Part shown: positions 1 to 7,226 of the stretch, piece after piece | Position numbering within the stretch: position 1 is the first letter of the stretch | Layout of the letters: each line of letters opens with the position of its first letter | DNA from: Neisseria sicca 4320 | Lineage (GTDB): Bacteria > Pseudomonadota > Gammaproteobacteria > Burkholderiales > Neisseriaceae | Assembly: GCF_000193735.1 (NCBI RefSeq) | Contig: NZ_AEPF01000141.1 | Location: 1-27,662 of the forward strand | Direction of reading: 5' to 3' | DNA: 27,662 nucleotides | Program-made: the position numbers and the translations under genes | The notes under the pieces: model-generated | Seen by the model: the letters and a program-made list of their open reading frames with translations, nothing else | What the model was told of the DNA's origin: nothing | The model's database searches: none

Positions 1-14
1 CCATAAATAAGGTT

Positions 15-26
15 TTCAGACGACCT
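15..26 (-). repeat. DNA uptake sequence (DUS) after tsaD
   Basis: Exact 12-mer AGGTCGTCTGAA read on the minus strand, just downstream of the tsaD stop and followed on the plus strand by a run of T. The window begins 14 bp before it, so a possible inverted partner cannot be seen. Confidence 0.9.
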
Positions 27-39
27 TTTTTGCCACACA

Positions 40-1101
40 CTACTTCACAAGATCCGACAGCGGCCAGCGCGGTTTGACGTTGAACGCGCCGGCGGGTTGC
101 CGCTCCTGCAACCTCATCGCGCCGGCGAAGGCAATCATCGCGCCGTTGTCGGTGCAGTATTCCATGGGCGGGAAGCAGACTTTGATTTTTTCTTCCTTAG
201 GCTTGGGTTTGCCTTTTTCAGACAGCTTTTTGACGCTCAGGCGGGAAAATTCGTCGCGCAGCTTCCAGTTTGCACCGACGCCGCCCGCGACGACCAAAGT
301 TCTGAATCCGGTATCCAACAAGGCTTTTTTGGCTTTGGCGGCAAGGACGTCGATCACCGCGTCTTGAAACGCGCGGCAGATGTCGTTGCGCGTTTGCTCG
401 GGAATTTCGCCGCCGTTTTCGGCACGGACTTTTTCGACGGCGGTCAGCACGGCGGTTTTCAAACCGGAGAAGCTCATCTGCAAATCGTGCGAATGGAGCA
501 TGGGGCGCGGGAACGCAAAGGCGTCGGGGTTGCCCAGCTTCGCCAGTTCGGACAGCTTCGCGCCGCCGGGGTAGGGCAGCCCCAAGAGTTTGGCGGTTTT
601 GTCGAACGCCTCGCCCGCCGCGTCATCAACGCTTTCGCCCATCAACGTGTAATCGCCGATGCCGCGCACCGCCATAAACTGCGTATGCCCGCCCGAAACC
701 AGCAGGGCGACAAATGGAAATTCAGGCTTGTCGTCCGCCAAAAGCGGAGAGAGCAAATGACCTTCGAGATGGTGGATGGGAATGACGGGTTTGTTCAGGG
801 CAAACGCCAAAGCGTTGGCGTAGCCCGAACCTGCCAGAAGCGCGCCACCCAAGCCCGGCCCTTGGGTGTAGGCGACGGCATCGATGTCGTCGTATGAAAC
901 GCCCGCTTCCTGCAAACAGCCCTGCGTCAGCGGCACGACGCGGCGGATGTGGTCGCGGCTGGCAAGTTCGGGGACAACGCCGCCGTATTCGGCGTGCATC
1001 GCCATTTGGGTGTGAAGATGGTGCGCCAACAGGCCGCGTTCGGTGTCGTAAAGCGCAACCCCCGTTTCATCGCAGGATGATTCGATTCCGAGTACCAACA
1101 T
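40..1101 (-). CDS. tsaD: tRNA threonylcarbamoyladenosine (t6A) synthase subunit TsaD
   Basis: TsaD (formerly Gcp/YgjD) transfers the threonylcarbamoyl group from threonylcarbamoyl-AMP to A37 of ANN-decoding tRNAs in the cytoplasm, working with TsaB, TsaC and TsaE. The 353-aa product starts with the Kae1/TsaD signature GIESSCDETG, has the metal-binding HLEGH motif at residues 111-115, VSGGHTQ and the C-terminal CTDNGAMIAFAG segment, all typical of an intact family member. Before CTDNGAM there is a lysine-rich stretch (about residues 292-308) longer than in the E. coli protein, probably a surface loop. The start ATG lies 6 bp from an upstream DUS. It stands alone, facing away from the aroG-type gene. 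Confidence 0.97.
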   Translation of the reverse strand: MLVLGIESSCDETGVALYDTERGLLAHHLHTQMAMHAEYGGVVPELASRDHIRRVVPLTQGCLQEAGVSYDDIDAVAYTQGPGLGGALLAGSGYANALAFALNKPVIPIHHLEGHLLSPLLADDKPEFPFVALLVSGGHTQFMAVRGIGDYTLMGESVDDAAGEAFDKTAKLLGLPYPGGAKLSELAKLGNPDAFAFPRPMLHSHDLQMSFSGLKTAVLTAVEKVRAENGGEIPEQTRNDICRAFQDAVIDVLAAKAKKALLDTGFRTLVVAGGVGANWKLRDEFSRLSVKKLSEKGKPKPKEEKIKVCFPPMEYCTDNGAMIAFAGAMRLQERQPAGAFNVKPRWPLSDLVK

Positions 1102-1107
1102 GGTTTG

Positions 1108-1119
1108 AGGTCGTCTGAA
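1108..1119 (+). repeat. DUS upstream of tsaD
   Basis: Single exact AGGTCGTCTGAA, 6 bp upstream of the tsaD start codon. It has no inverted partner nearby, so it is more likely an uptake site than a terminator. Confidence 0.9.
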
Positions 1120-1496
1120 AATAAGGATGCGGTATTTTAACGGATTTCGGGTGGGCTTGGCTTGCTTGAGATTTGGGAATATGAAGTGGGAGAGGCTGTA
1201 TCATATAATGATACGGAATTGGGTTTGCTATCCGGGTTATACCGAGCATTTTTATTGTCTGAGTTTTTGTTATTTAAATTTGATTACATTAGACATATTA
1301 GAGACTTAGAGACGCATCGGGTAGGAGGATTGTCGGCAATTTTGATTTTTAAATTTAATTGATAGAAATATTATTGCTTATATTTTTATATTTTATGATT
1401 TTTAATGCTTTAAAATACATAAAAAATACTTTTTTGAAATAAAATTGCTGAATACTTGAGAGAAGACTTGTTTAAAACAGGTAAAGAAGGTAATCT
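1120..1496. other. AT-rich divergent intergenic region tsaD / aroG
   Basis: About 380 bp without a convincing gene, between two divergent genes, so it should hold promoters for both. It is visibly AT-rich toward the aroG side. The one distinct element is the dyad at 1198-1214. The short open frames here (60-66 aa) have no family resemblance and no good ribosome-binding site. Confidence 0.6.
1198..1214. promoter_or_regulatory. Perfect 7-3-7 dyad, candidate operator
   Basis: GTATCAT-ATA-ATGATAC is a perfect inverted repeat in the divergent tsaD/aroG region. Its length and AT-rich core fit a site for a dimeric repressor. It loosely resembles the GATAAT-type Fur repeat but is not a clear match. 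The regulator is unknown. Confidence 0.35.
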
Positions 1497-1514
1497 ATGC
1501 CCCGATTTATCTGA
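1497..1514 (+). other. Possible 5-codon upstream ORF before aroG
   Basis: A strong Shine-Dalgarno-like AAGAAGG is followed by ATG and a five-codon frame (M-P-R-F-I-stop). The DAHP synthase ATG lies 17 bp after its stop and has no obvious Shine-Dalgarno of its own. Translational coupling is possible, but this may be chance. Confidence 0.3.
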
Positions 1515-1531
1515 ATTTGAAAGCAATAACA

Positions 1532-2581
1532 ATGACCAAACAATACCCTACCGACGATATTAAGATTAGAGAAGTCAAAGAGCTGCTGCCACCGATTGCC
1601 CATTTGTACGAGTTGCCGATTTCTGATGAAGCGGCGGGGCTGGTACACCGCACACGTCATGAAATCGCCGATTTGGTTCACGGCAAGGACAACCGCCTGT
1701 TGGTGATTATCGGCCCGTGTTCCATCCACGACACCAAAGCCGCATTGGAATACGCCGAACGTTTGCTGGTGTTGCGCAAGAAATATGAAAAAGAATTGCT
1801 GATTGTGATGCGCGTGTATTTTGAAAAACCGCGCACGACGGTGGGCTGGAAAGGTCTGATTAACGACCCGCACTTGGACGGTACGTTCGACATCAACTAC
1901 GGTTTGCGTCAGGCGCGCAGCTTGCTGCTGACGTTAAATAATATGGGCATGCCCGCTTCGACGGAGTTCCTTGATATGATTACGCCGCAATATTACGCGG
2001 ACTTGATTTCTTGGGGCGCGATTGGTGCGCGGACGACGGAAAGTCAGGTACACCGCGAACTCGCCAGCGGCTTGTCTTGTCCGGTCGGTTTCAAAAACGG
2101 TACGGACGGCAATCTGAAAATCGCCATCGATGCGATTGGTGCGGCAAGTCATCCGCATCACTTTCTGTCTGTAACCAAAGCAGGGCATTCCGCCATTGTG
2201 CATACCGGCGGCAATCCCGACTGCCACGTTATCCTGCGCGGCGGCAAAGAGCCGAATTACAGCACCGAACACGTCAAATCGGCGGCGGAGCAATTAATAA
2301 AAGCCGGTTTGTCGCCCAAGCTGATGGTCGATTGCAGTCACGCAAACAGCCGTAAAGATTACAGACGGCAGATGGAAGTTGCCCAAGACGTTGCCGCGCA
2401 ACTGGAAAACGGCGAAAACAATATTATGGGCGTGATGGTGGAAAGCCATTTGGTCGAAGGCAGACAGGACAAGCCTGAAGTTTACGGGCAAAGCATTACC
2501 GATGCCTGCATCGGCTGGGATACCACTGAAGAAATGCTCGCGCTTTTGGCTGCGGCAAACCTCAAACGGATCGCGCCTTAA
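1532..2581 (+). CDS. aroG: 3-deoxy-7-phosphoheptulonate (DAHP) synthase, class I
   Basis: Condenses phosphoenolpyruvate with erythrose 4-phosphate in the first step of the shikimate pathway to aromatic amino acids. The product (349 aa from this ATG) shows IIGPCSIHD (metal-ligand Cys at residue 63), EKPRTTVGWKG, SWGAIGARTTESQVHRE and DCSHANS, all hallmarks of the AroF/G/H family at normal length. I start it at ATG 1532, because the protein then begins M-T-K-Q-Y-P-T-D-D, matching my memory of the meningococcal protein. An in-frame TTG at 1517 is possible but less likely. Which aromatic amino acid inhibits it cannot be read safely from the sequence. A DUS hairpin terminator follows. Confidence 0.95.
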   Translation: MTKQYPTDDIKIREVKELLPPIAHLYELPISDEAAGLVHRTRHEIADLVHGKDNRLLVIIGPCSIHDTKAALEYAERLLVLRKKYEKELLIVMRVYFEKPRTTVGWKGLINDPHLDGTFDINYGLRQARSLLLTLNNMGMPASTEFLDMITPQYYADLISWGAIGARTTESQVHRELASGLSCPVGFKNGTDGNLKIAIDAIGAASHPHHFLSVTKAGHSAIVHTGGNPDCHVILRGGKEPNYSTEHVKSAAEQLIKAGLSPKLMVDCSHANSRKDYRRQMEVAQDVAAQLENGENNIMGVMVESHLVEGRQDKPEVYGQSITDACIGWDTTEEMLALLAAANLKRIAP

Positions 2582-2604
2582 GCCGGCTTGAGCGGTGGAA
2601 AAAG

Positions 2605-2666
2605 AGGTCGTCTGAAAAGGCCGTGTGTGAACAAAAACAGACAGTTTTTTCAGACGACCTTTTGTT
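2605..2666 (+). terminator. DUS-pair terminator after aroG
   Basis: Two inverted copies of AGGTCGTCTGAA (2605-2616 and 2649-2660) form a 14-bp stem, 2605-2618 with 2647-2660, followed by TTTTGTTTT. Inverted DUS pairs serving as Rho-independent terminators are well known in Neisseria. Confidence 0.85.
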
Positions 2667-2690
2667 TTCATTTTTTGTAAACTTATTGTT

Positions 2691-2696
2691 TATAAT
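2691..2696 (+). promoter_or_regulatory. Candidate -10 box for the glycine-zipper lipoprotein
   Basis: A consensus TATAAT follows AT-rich sequence. The -35 is poor (T-rich around 2662-2672). If used, the transcript would have a leader of about 120 nt before the ATG at 2823. Confidence 0.4.
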
Positions 2697-2822
2697 GGCT
2701 CAAGGGCGGTCTCCCGGCAAGTTATCGTAGTTTAAACAGTCTTTACTTATTAGAAGACATATTAATGAAACCTTGTGAGATACTGCCTGCGTATTGTTTA
2801 ACCCACTGATGGAGAATACAAC

Positions 2823-3044
2823 ATGAAAAAGGCTTTGACTAAAACCGTTACCTTGATTGCTGTCGCTGCTTCTTTGAGCGCATGCGCAGGGATGAACCAA
2901 ACACAACGCAATACCGCTACCGGTGCAGTATTGGGTGGTGTAGCAGGTAACCTGATTGGCGGCGATACCGGTGCTACTTTGGGTGGCGCAGCATTAGGCG
3001 GCGTTATCGGCAGCCAAGTTCATCACGGACATCGCTATCGTTAA
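2823..3044 (+). CDS. Small glycine-zipper lipoprotein (OsmB/YMGG-like)
   Basis: The 73-aa product has a basic N-terminus, a hydrophobic stretch and the lipobox L-S-A-C with the acylated Cys at residue 21, so it should be a mature lipoprotein of about 53 residues. The mature part holds a glycine-zipper pattern (GAVLGGVAGNLIGG and GATLGGAALGGVIGS), the kind that packs as a membrane hairpin in OsmB-like and '17 kDa antigen' type proteins. It ends in a short His/Arg tail. GGAG precedes the ATG at good spacing. Role unknown; envelope stress or outer-membrane association is typical of the family. It is monocistronic, with its own terminator. Confidence 0.85.
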   Translation: MKKALTKTVTLIAVAASLSACAGMNQTQRNTATGAVLGGVAGNLIGGDTGATLGGAALGGVIGSQVHHGHRYR

Positions 3045-3067
3045 GTAGTTCATTAATATCATTATGC

Positions 3068-3105
3068 AAACCGTTCCGATCGTTTCATTTGTCGGAACGG
3101 TTTTT
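3068..3105 (+). terminator. Rho-independent terminator of the glycine-zipper gene
   Basis: Perfect 12-bp stem AAACCGTTCCGA (3068-3079) with its complement at 3092-3103, a 12-nt loop, and a T run at the 3' side. It is not DUS-based. Confidence 0.85.
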
Positions 3106-3126
3106 GCTTGATGGGATGTGAATGAG

Positions 3127-3172
3127 AAAATGTCGTCTGAAACGAGGGTTATCTTGGTTCAGACGACATTTT
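3127..3172. terminator. Bidirectional hairpin built from a variant DUS
   Basis: Inverted copies of ATGTCGTCTGAA (3130-3141 and 3158-3169) form a 16-bp stem flanked by AAAA and TTTT, placed between convergent genes, so it could terminate both. Both arms carry the same AT-for-AG change relative to the usual DUS. Confidence 0.8.
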
Positions 3173-3194
3173 AGTCATAAGTGGGATGGATGAT

Positions 3195-4460
3195 TTATTG
3201 GCGGATGACTGCTTTGGCAATTTGATCCGCCATGCGTTTGCTAGCTCCTTGATGTTTGCCGATAAACTCAAGGGCTTTTTGGGAGAAACGTTCTTTTTCC
3301 AATGGATTGGCAAGCCATGATGTGGCTTTTTCGTACCATCTTACAGCAGAATCGACTTGTTCTGCCGCTCCGGCATGGATGGCATCTTGGCATACGGCGG
3401 CGAAATTGTAGGTTGAAAAACCGAATAAGGTCGGTATGCCGCAGGAAATCGGTTCGATAACATTCTGACAACCCGCATCCACAAGACTGCCGCCGACGAA
3501 GGCAATATCCGCAGCCAAATAATAGGCAAACAATTCTCCCATGCTGTCTCCGACCCATATTTGCGTTTCTTTGTCGACAAGAAGGTTATCACTGCGATAT
3601 TGCACACGGTAGCCCATATCTTCCGCAAGGGAAAAGGTCGTCTGAAAACGCTCGGGGTGTCGGGGGATAATTACCAGCAGTGCATCCCCTTTATAGCGTT
3701 TCCATGCGTCAAGCAATATTTCCGCTTCATCCTGACCTTTGTAGAAACGGGTGCTGGCACACACGACGACAGGGCGATTGCCGATTCGTTCTTTAAATGC
3801 GGCTGCAAGTGCTTTCATCCCTTCGGGAAGCGATACATCGTATTTGGTATTGCCGCAGATATGGACATTCGATGCTCCAATTAAGTGCAGTCGTTCCGCA
3901 TCTTCGGCAGTTTGGGCAAAGCATCCGCTCAGGGTGCGCATCGCAGGTTCAACCAAGCCTCGTATTTTCAAATATCCCCGTTGCGATTTCTCAGACAGGC
4001 GGGCGTTGGCAAGAAAAAGCGGAATTTGTTTTTTAGCACACATGTGCATCAGATTAGGCCAAATTTCTGTTTCCATCAAAATACCGAAACGAGGGGCGTG
4101 GTCGTTTAAAAATTGCTCAACCCATTCTGGTTTGTCGTAGGGAATATAGCGGCATTGCGCATTGGGATATAGGGTTTGCGCCGTATGCCTTCCGGTCGGT
4201 GTCATTTGAGTCAGTAATAAAGGGGCATCTGGGAAATGGTTCTGTAATGCTTTAATGAGTGGCTGCGCTGCACGGGTCTCTCCGACGGAAACGGCGTGAA
4301 TCCAAATCGGATGTTGCAGCGGATTGCTCATTTTTTTGCCGAATCTTTCATCCCAATGTTCCAAATAGGAGACTGATTTTTCAGCTCTCTTTTTTAAATA
4401 ACAGCGGATAAACAAAGGAGCGATGTGCCAAAGTTGATTATATAACCAACGTATCAACAT
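3195..4460 (-). CDS. waaA: 3-deoxy-D-manno-octulosonic acid (Kdo) transferase WaaA
   Basis: Adds Kdo from CMP-Kdo to lipid IVA at the cytoplasmic face of the inner membrane, starting the lipooligosaccharide core. The 421-aa product has an N-terminal hydrophobic, basic segment (about residues 1-25), then HAVSVGETRAAQPL with the catalytic-base Glu at about residue 61, TPTGRHTA, METEIWPN and NARLSEKS, and a C-terminal GT-B Rossmann domain with GGSLVDAGCQN and EPISCGIPTLFG. Length is normal for the family. It contains an internal DUS at 3635-3646. The gene is monocistronic; the long AT-rich gap lies upstream of it. Confidence 0.96.
   Translation of the reverse strand: MLIRWLYNQLWHIAPLFIRCYLKKRAEKSVSYLEHWDERFGKKMSNPLQHPIWIHAVSVGETRAAQPLIKALQNHFPDAPLLLTQMTPTGRHTAQTLYPNAQCRYIPYDKPEWVEQFLNDHAPRFGILMETEIWPNLMHMCAKKQIPLFLANARLSEKSQRGYLKIRGLVEPAMRTLSGCFAQTAEDAERLHLIGASNVHICGNTKYDVSLPEGMKALAAAFKERIGNRPVVVCASTRFYKGQDEAEILLDAWKRYKGDALLVIIPRHPERFQTTFSLAEDMGYRVQYRSDNLLVDKETQIWVGDSMGELFAYYLAADIAFVGGSLVDAGCQNVIEPISCGIPTLFGFSTYNFAAVCQDAIHAGAAEQVDSAVRWYEKATSWLANPLEKERFSQKALEFIGKHQGASKRMADQIAKAVIRQ
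3635..3646 (+). repeat. DUS inside waaA
   Basis: Exact AGGTCGTCTGAA within the waaA coding region. It is the last exact copy before a stretch of about 7.7 kb without any. Confidence 0.9.
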
Positions 4461-4597
4461 AATGATATTCCAAGATGTAAGGGGGCGTATGAAAAAGGTA
4501 TCAGGAGAGATTATAGACGATTCAATCTAAAACAGGACGAGATGAGCAGTTCCAAAGCTAAAAGCTGATGAAAATAGCTGAATAGAAAGGCTTGTGA

Positions 4598-4631
4598 TTT
4601 TGAAATACTTGATATTTTGAAATACTTGATA
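4598..4631. repeat. 17-bp perfect tandem duplication
   Basis: TTTTGAAATACTTGATA occurs twice back to back (4598-4614 and 4615-4631). A weaker third copy (9 of 13 core bases) may precede it around 4585-4597. Function unknown; it lies about 140 bp upstream of the waaA start. Confidence 0.8.
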
Positions 4632-5215
4632 TTGTAGTTGGTGGAAATAGGTATGATTAGATAAGATTGATGAAATTAGTAGGATCATCGTCTGTAAGAA
4701 TAGATGATATTTGTCTAAATACAACACTTTTTTGACATATTTCGGTTGTAAAAAGATATGTGAAAGTCAGGGTTATAGATATAACAGATGAGAATTTGTG
4801 GATATGTATTGAAATAATTCTTATAGATAAAAATAGCCTTCAAAAATTTTATTGGTAAATTTCTGTTTTATTTTAAATTTAAATTGCTTTTTATATGAAA
4901 ATTAGACACAAAATTGCAGAATATCATATATTTCCCTACTAATTTCAATTGTTAATATGTGCTAGGTTATATATTCATGGCGAACAATACTGTTAATAAT
5001 TAATAATATAGAGAACGTGTTAAGCCATGATAAAAAAAATAATAAATGAGAAGACAGCTAGTCCAATATAATGCAATCATGTATAGATTAATTGGATTGT
5101 AAATCGATCCAGTACATTGATTATACTGATTTATTTGTTTTAGATGGATTGAATCGGTTACATTTTTTTGTAAGTGTTAGATAAGTGGTATGTATATTAG
5201 ATAAACGGCAAATAT

Positions 5216-5245
5216 TTGTCAATCATAATATGCGAAACATATATT
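5216..5245 (+). promoter_or_regulatory. Candidate promoter of the adhesin
   Basis: TTGTCA (5216-5221) and TATATT (5240-5245), with an 18-bp spacer, lie about 60 bp before the adhesin start. A 7-bp dyad, ATAATAT / ATATTAT (5225-5231 and 5241-5247), overlaps it and could be an operator. Confidence 0.4.
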
Positions 5246-5304
5246 ATCTTTGGTTCGGTCTTTTCAATAACTATCATTATGTGTTTTTATCAGGGAGATA
5301 AAAT

Positions 5305-6407
5305 ATGAAACACAAAGCACACATGAATCGTTTTACCGCGCTCAATAAGGCAATGTCCCTATCGTTTGCTGCTTTCGGTTTGTTTGCAGTATCTGCCGCT
5401 TCCGCTGAAAATTACATTAGTATCAGTAGTGATGCTGGTGTTCAACGTCCTAACTATAACAACGATGGCGCAACCGATCGTTTTGGTATGGCTATCGGTG
5501 TGAATACAACGGCAACAGGTCATAGCGGTATTTCTATCGGTACCAGTACCACTTCTGCAGGGGAATCTGCCATCGCAGTTGGTTCTTATGCTGAGGCTAA
5601 TGGTGTTACCGCTGCTGCATTTGGTCAAGGCGCGAAAGCACTTGGCAATACAACGACTGCTGCCGGTCAAAAAGCTCAAGCAACTGCTCAAGGTGCTACT
5701 GCTTTGGGTACTGGTTCTCTAGCTTCTGCAATGTATTCGACTGCTACAGGTGCAGCATCTTCTGCTTCAGGTCAGTCAAGTGTGGCTTATGGCTTGCAGT
5801 CTAAAGCTTCTGCTAATTCGGCAGTGGCTATTGGCTCCCGTGCGATAGCTTCTCATTCGGGTTCCGTTGCTTTGGGTGCAGGTTCTACAACTGCTGAAGC
5901 AGTGGGTACTAATAGTGCAACTGTAAATAACGTATCTTATAGTGGTTTTGCAGGTACTAATCCCCGTTCTACCGTTAGCGTTGGCTATACGGGACGGGTG
6001 GCGAGCGTACTATCACTAATGTTGCTGCCGGACGTATTAATGCAACCAGTACTGATGCTATTAACGGTAGCCAACTATATCAAGTTGCTGCACGTTCTCA
6101 AGGCAATTCTACCGCAATCACCAATTTACAAAATCAAGTTAATGGTATTGATAACCGCTTGAATGATATGGATAAGGATTTGCGTGCAGGTATCGCCGGT
6201 GCGACTGCGATTGCATTCTTACAACGTCCGAATGAAGCAGGTAAGAGCATAGTCTCTGCTGCGGTAGGTGGCTATCGCAATGAGCAGGCTATTGCCGTAG
6301 GTTATGCTCATAACTCAGATAACAATAAATGGTCTGTTAAAACCGGTGTCAGTGTTAATACACGTAAAGACGTAAACTGGGGTGGTAGCGTAGGCTATCA
6401 ATGGTAA
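5305..6407 (+). pseudogene. Trimeric autotransporter adhesin (YadA/Hia type), frameshifted
   Basis: Trimeric autotransporters anchor a fibrous adhesin in the outer membrane. Seen here: a long signal peptide (cut likely after A-S-A, residue 34), then about 11 YadA-head-type repeats (patterns such as SAIAVG, GATALG, SVALGAGS) to about residue 200. A neck segment follows in another frame (GERTITNVAAG, STDAINGSQLYQV), then a short coiled coil and a C-terminal YadA anchor ending in Y-Q-W. The first frame runs on to 6162 with unrelated sequence; the second opens at 5979. ACGGG is doubled at 5989-5998. Deleting one copy gives V-G-Y-T-G-G-E-R-T and an intact 365-aa protein. AGGGAG precedes the ATG. 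As it stands, the passenger lacks its anchor. The TpgA-like lipoprotein gene follows 67 bp downstream. Confidence 0.88.
5989..5998 (+). repeat. ACGGG x2 tandem repeat causing the adhesin frameshift
   Basis: Two adjacent copies of the pentamer ACGGG. The net +5 bases shift the reading frame exactly as needed to separate the head from the neck and anchor. With one copy the frame is continuous. Confidence 0.85.
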
Positions 6408-6427
6408 GGCCTGAAGGGGTTGGTCGG

Positions 6428-6438
6428 TTCAGACGACC
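6428..6438 (-). repeat. Imperfect DUS between adhesin and lipoprotein
   Basis: GGTCGTCTGAA on the minus strand, matching 11 of 12 bases (the first A is replaced by G). It is the only DUS-like site between 3.6 and 11.3 kb that I found. Confidence 0.75.
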
Positions 6439-6474
6439 CCAGTTGAAGAATGATATCGATATAAAGGAAAAAAC

Positions 6475-6942
6475 ATGAAATTATCAATCATTTTGCCGGT
6501 TATCGCGGCATTGACTTTAGCTGCTTGTGGTAATTTAAGCAAAGTCAGCAAAGAAGGTACTACTGATAATCCTGTATGGCCTAATCCTACTAAAACTACC
6601 TTCCGTCATGATGGTACTCAGCATGGTACTTGGCCGAATTGGGATAACGTTCGTCAAATCGAAGCGGGTATGAATAAAGACCAAATTTACGGATTAATCG
6701 GTCGCCCTCATTTCCAAGAAGGCTTGTACGGTGTTCGTGAGTGGGATTACTTGTTCAATTACCGTGAAAATGGTGAGCATAAAACTTGTCAATACAAGAT
6801 TCTGTTTGATAAAGATAAAAATGCACAATCATTCTTCTGGTTACCAGAAGGTTGCGGTCCTAAAAAGCCTGCTCCTGAAGTAGTTCGTGAAGTCATTATT
6901 CGCGAAGTGGCTCCTGCACCTGCTGCACGTATCCGCCAGTAA
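6475..6942 (+). CDS. BamE/SmpA-OmlA-domain lipoprotein, TpgA-like adhesin partner
   Basis: The 155-aa product has a lipobox L-A-A-C (acylated Cys 18) and an SmpA/OmlA (BamE-like) domain at about residues 55-127, with I-E-A-G-M-N-K-D-Q-I-Y and GVREWDYLFNY as typical motifs. A short Pro/Ala/Val tail follows. Proteins with this domain beside trimeric autotransporter genes include Acinetobacter TpgA, which ties the adhesin to peptidoglycan through a C-terminal OmpA-like domain. Here the protein stops where that domain would begin, so a peptidoglycan-binding module is absent. AAAGGA lies 6 bp before the ATG, and the gene probably shares a transcript with the adhesin. The general family is secure; the TpgA role is inferred from motif and position. 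It is not BamE itself. Confidence 0.75.
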   Translation: MKLSIILPVIAALTLAACGNLSKVSKEGTTDNPVWPNPTKTTFRHDGTQHGTWPNWDNVRQIEAGMNKDQIYGLIGRPHFQEGLYGVREWDYLFNYRENGEHKTCQYKILFDKDKNAQSFFWLPEGCGPKKPAPEVVREVIIREVAPAPAARIRQ

Positions 6943-6967
6943 CAGTAATACTTTAATTTTACAAATT

Positions 6968-7012
6968 AAAACCGAGTTTTGTTATTTTGCAAAACTCGGT
7001 TTTGTTATTTTG
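6968..7012 (+). terminator. Rho-independent terminator after the TpgA-like gene
   Basis: Perfect 14-bp stem AAAACCGAGTTTTG (6968-6981) and its complement (6990-7003), with an 8-nt loop and a T-rich tail. It closes the adhesin/lipoprotein unit. Confidence 0.88.
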
Positions 7013-7226
7013 ACTGTCTAAATAGTAGCGTAATGGGATTCTGCACAGACAGTGGTTGTTTTATAATAATTCCTTAAAATTTGGTCAGGAGCGTTTGTGT
7101 CATATTTTTCACAATCAAAAGAAAAGTTGGTGATATTGGAACGTCCTGATATGTTTTAAGCATAATAAATGATAAAATACGCGCACTCTTTGCAAAAAAG
7201 AGAAAATAAGAAACGGATAGCAAACG

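Larger units (their letters stand above)
4461..5304. other. 844-bp AT-rich region without genes
   Basis: No supported gene. The region is much more AT-rich than its neighbours and lies between divergent waaA and the adhesin. It holds a 17-bp tandem duplication (4598-4631), a 14-nt palindrome GTTATA-GA-TATAAC (4772-4785) and a probable adhesin promoter near 5216-5245. It has no exact DUS. The composition fits a horizontally acquired adhesin locus or a silenced regulatory region. Confidence 0.6.

Noticed and set aside
97..897. 266-aa plus-strand open frame opposite tsaD
   Set aside because: It lies wholly antisense to a clear tsaD, shows no family motif, and has the composition expected of a shadow frame in GC-rich coding DNA.
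5985..6005. Programmed -1 ribosomal frameshift in the adhesin
   Set aside because: There is no X-XXY-YYZ slippery heptamer at the junction, and a 5-bp duplication explains the shift fully.
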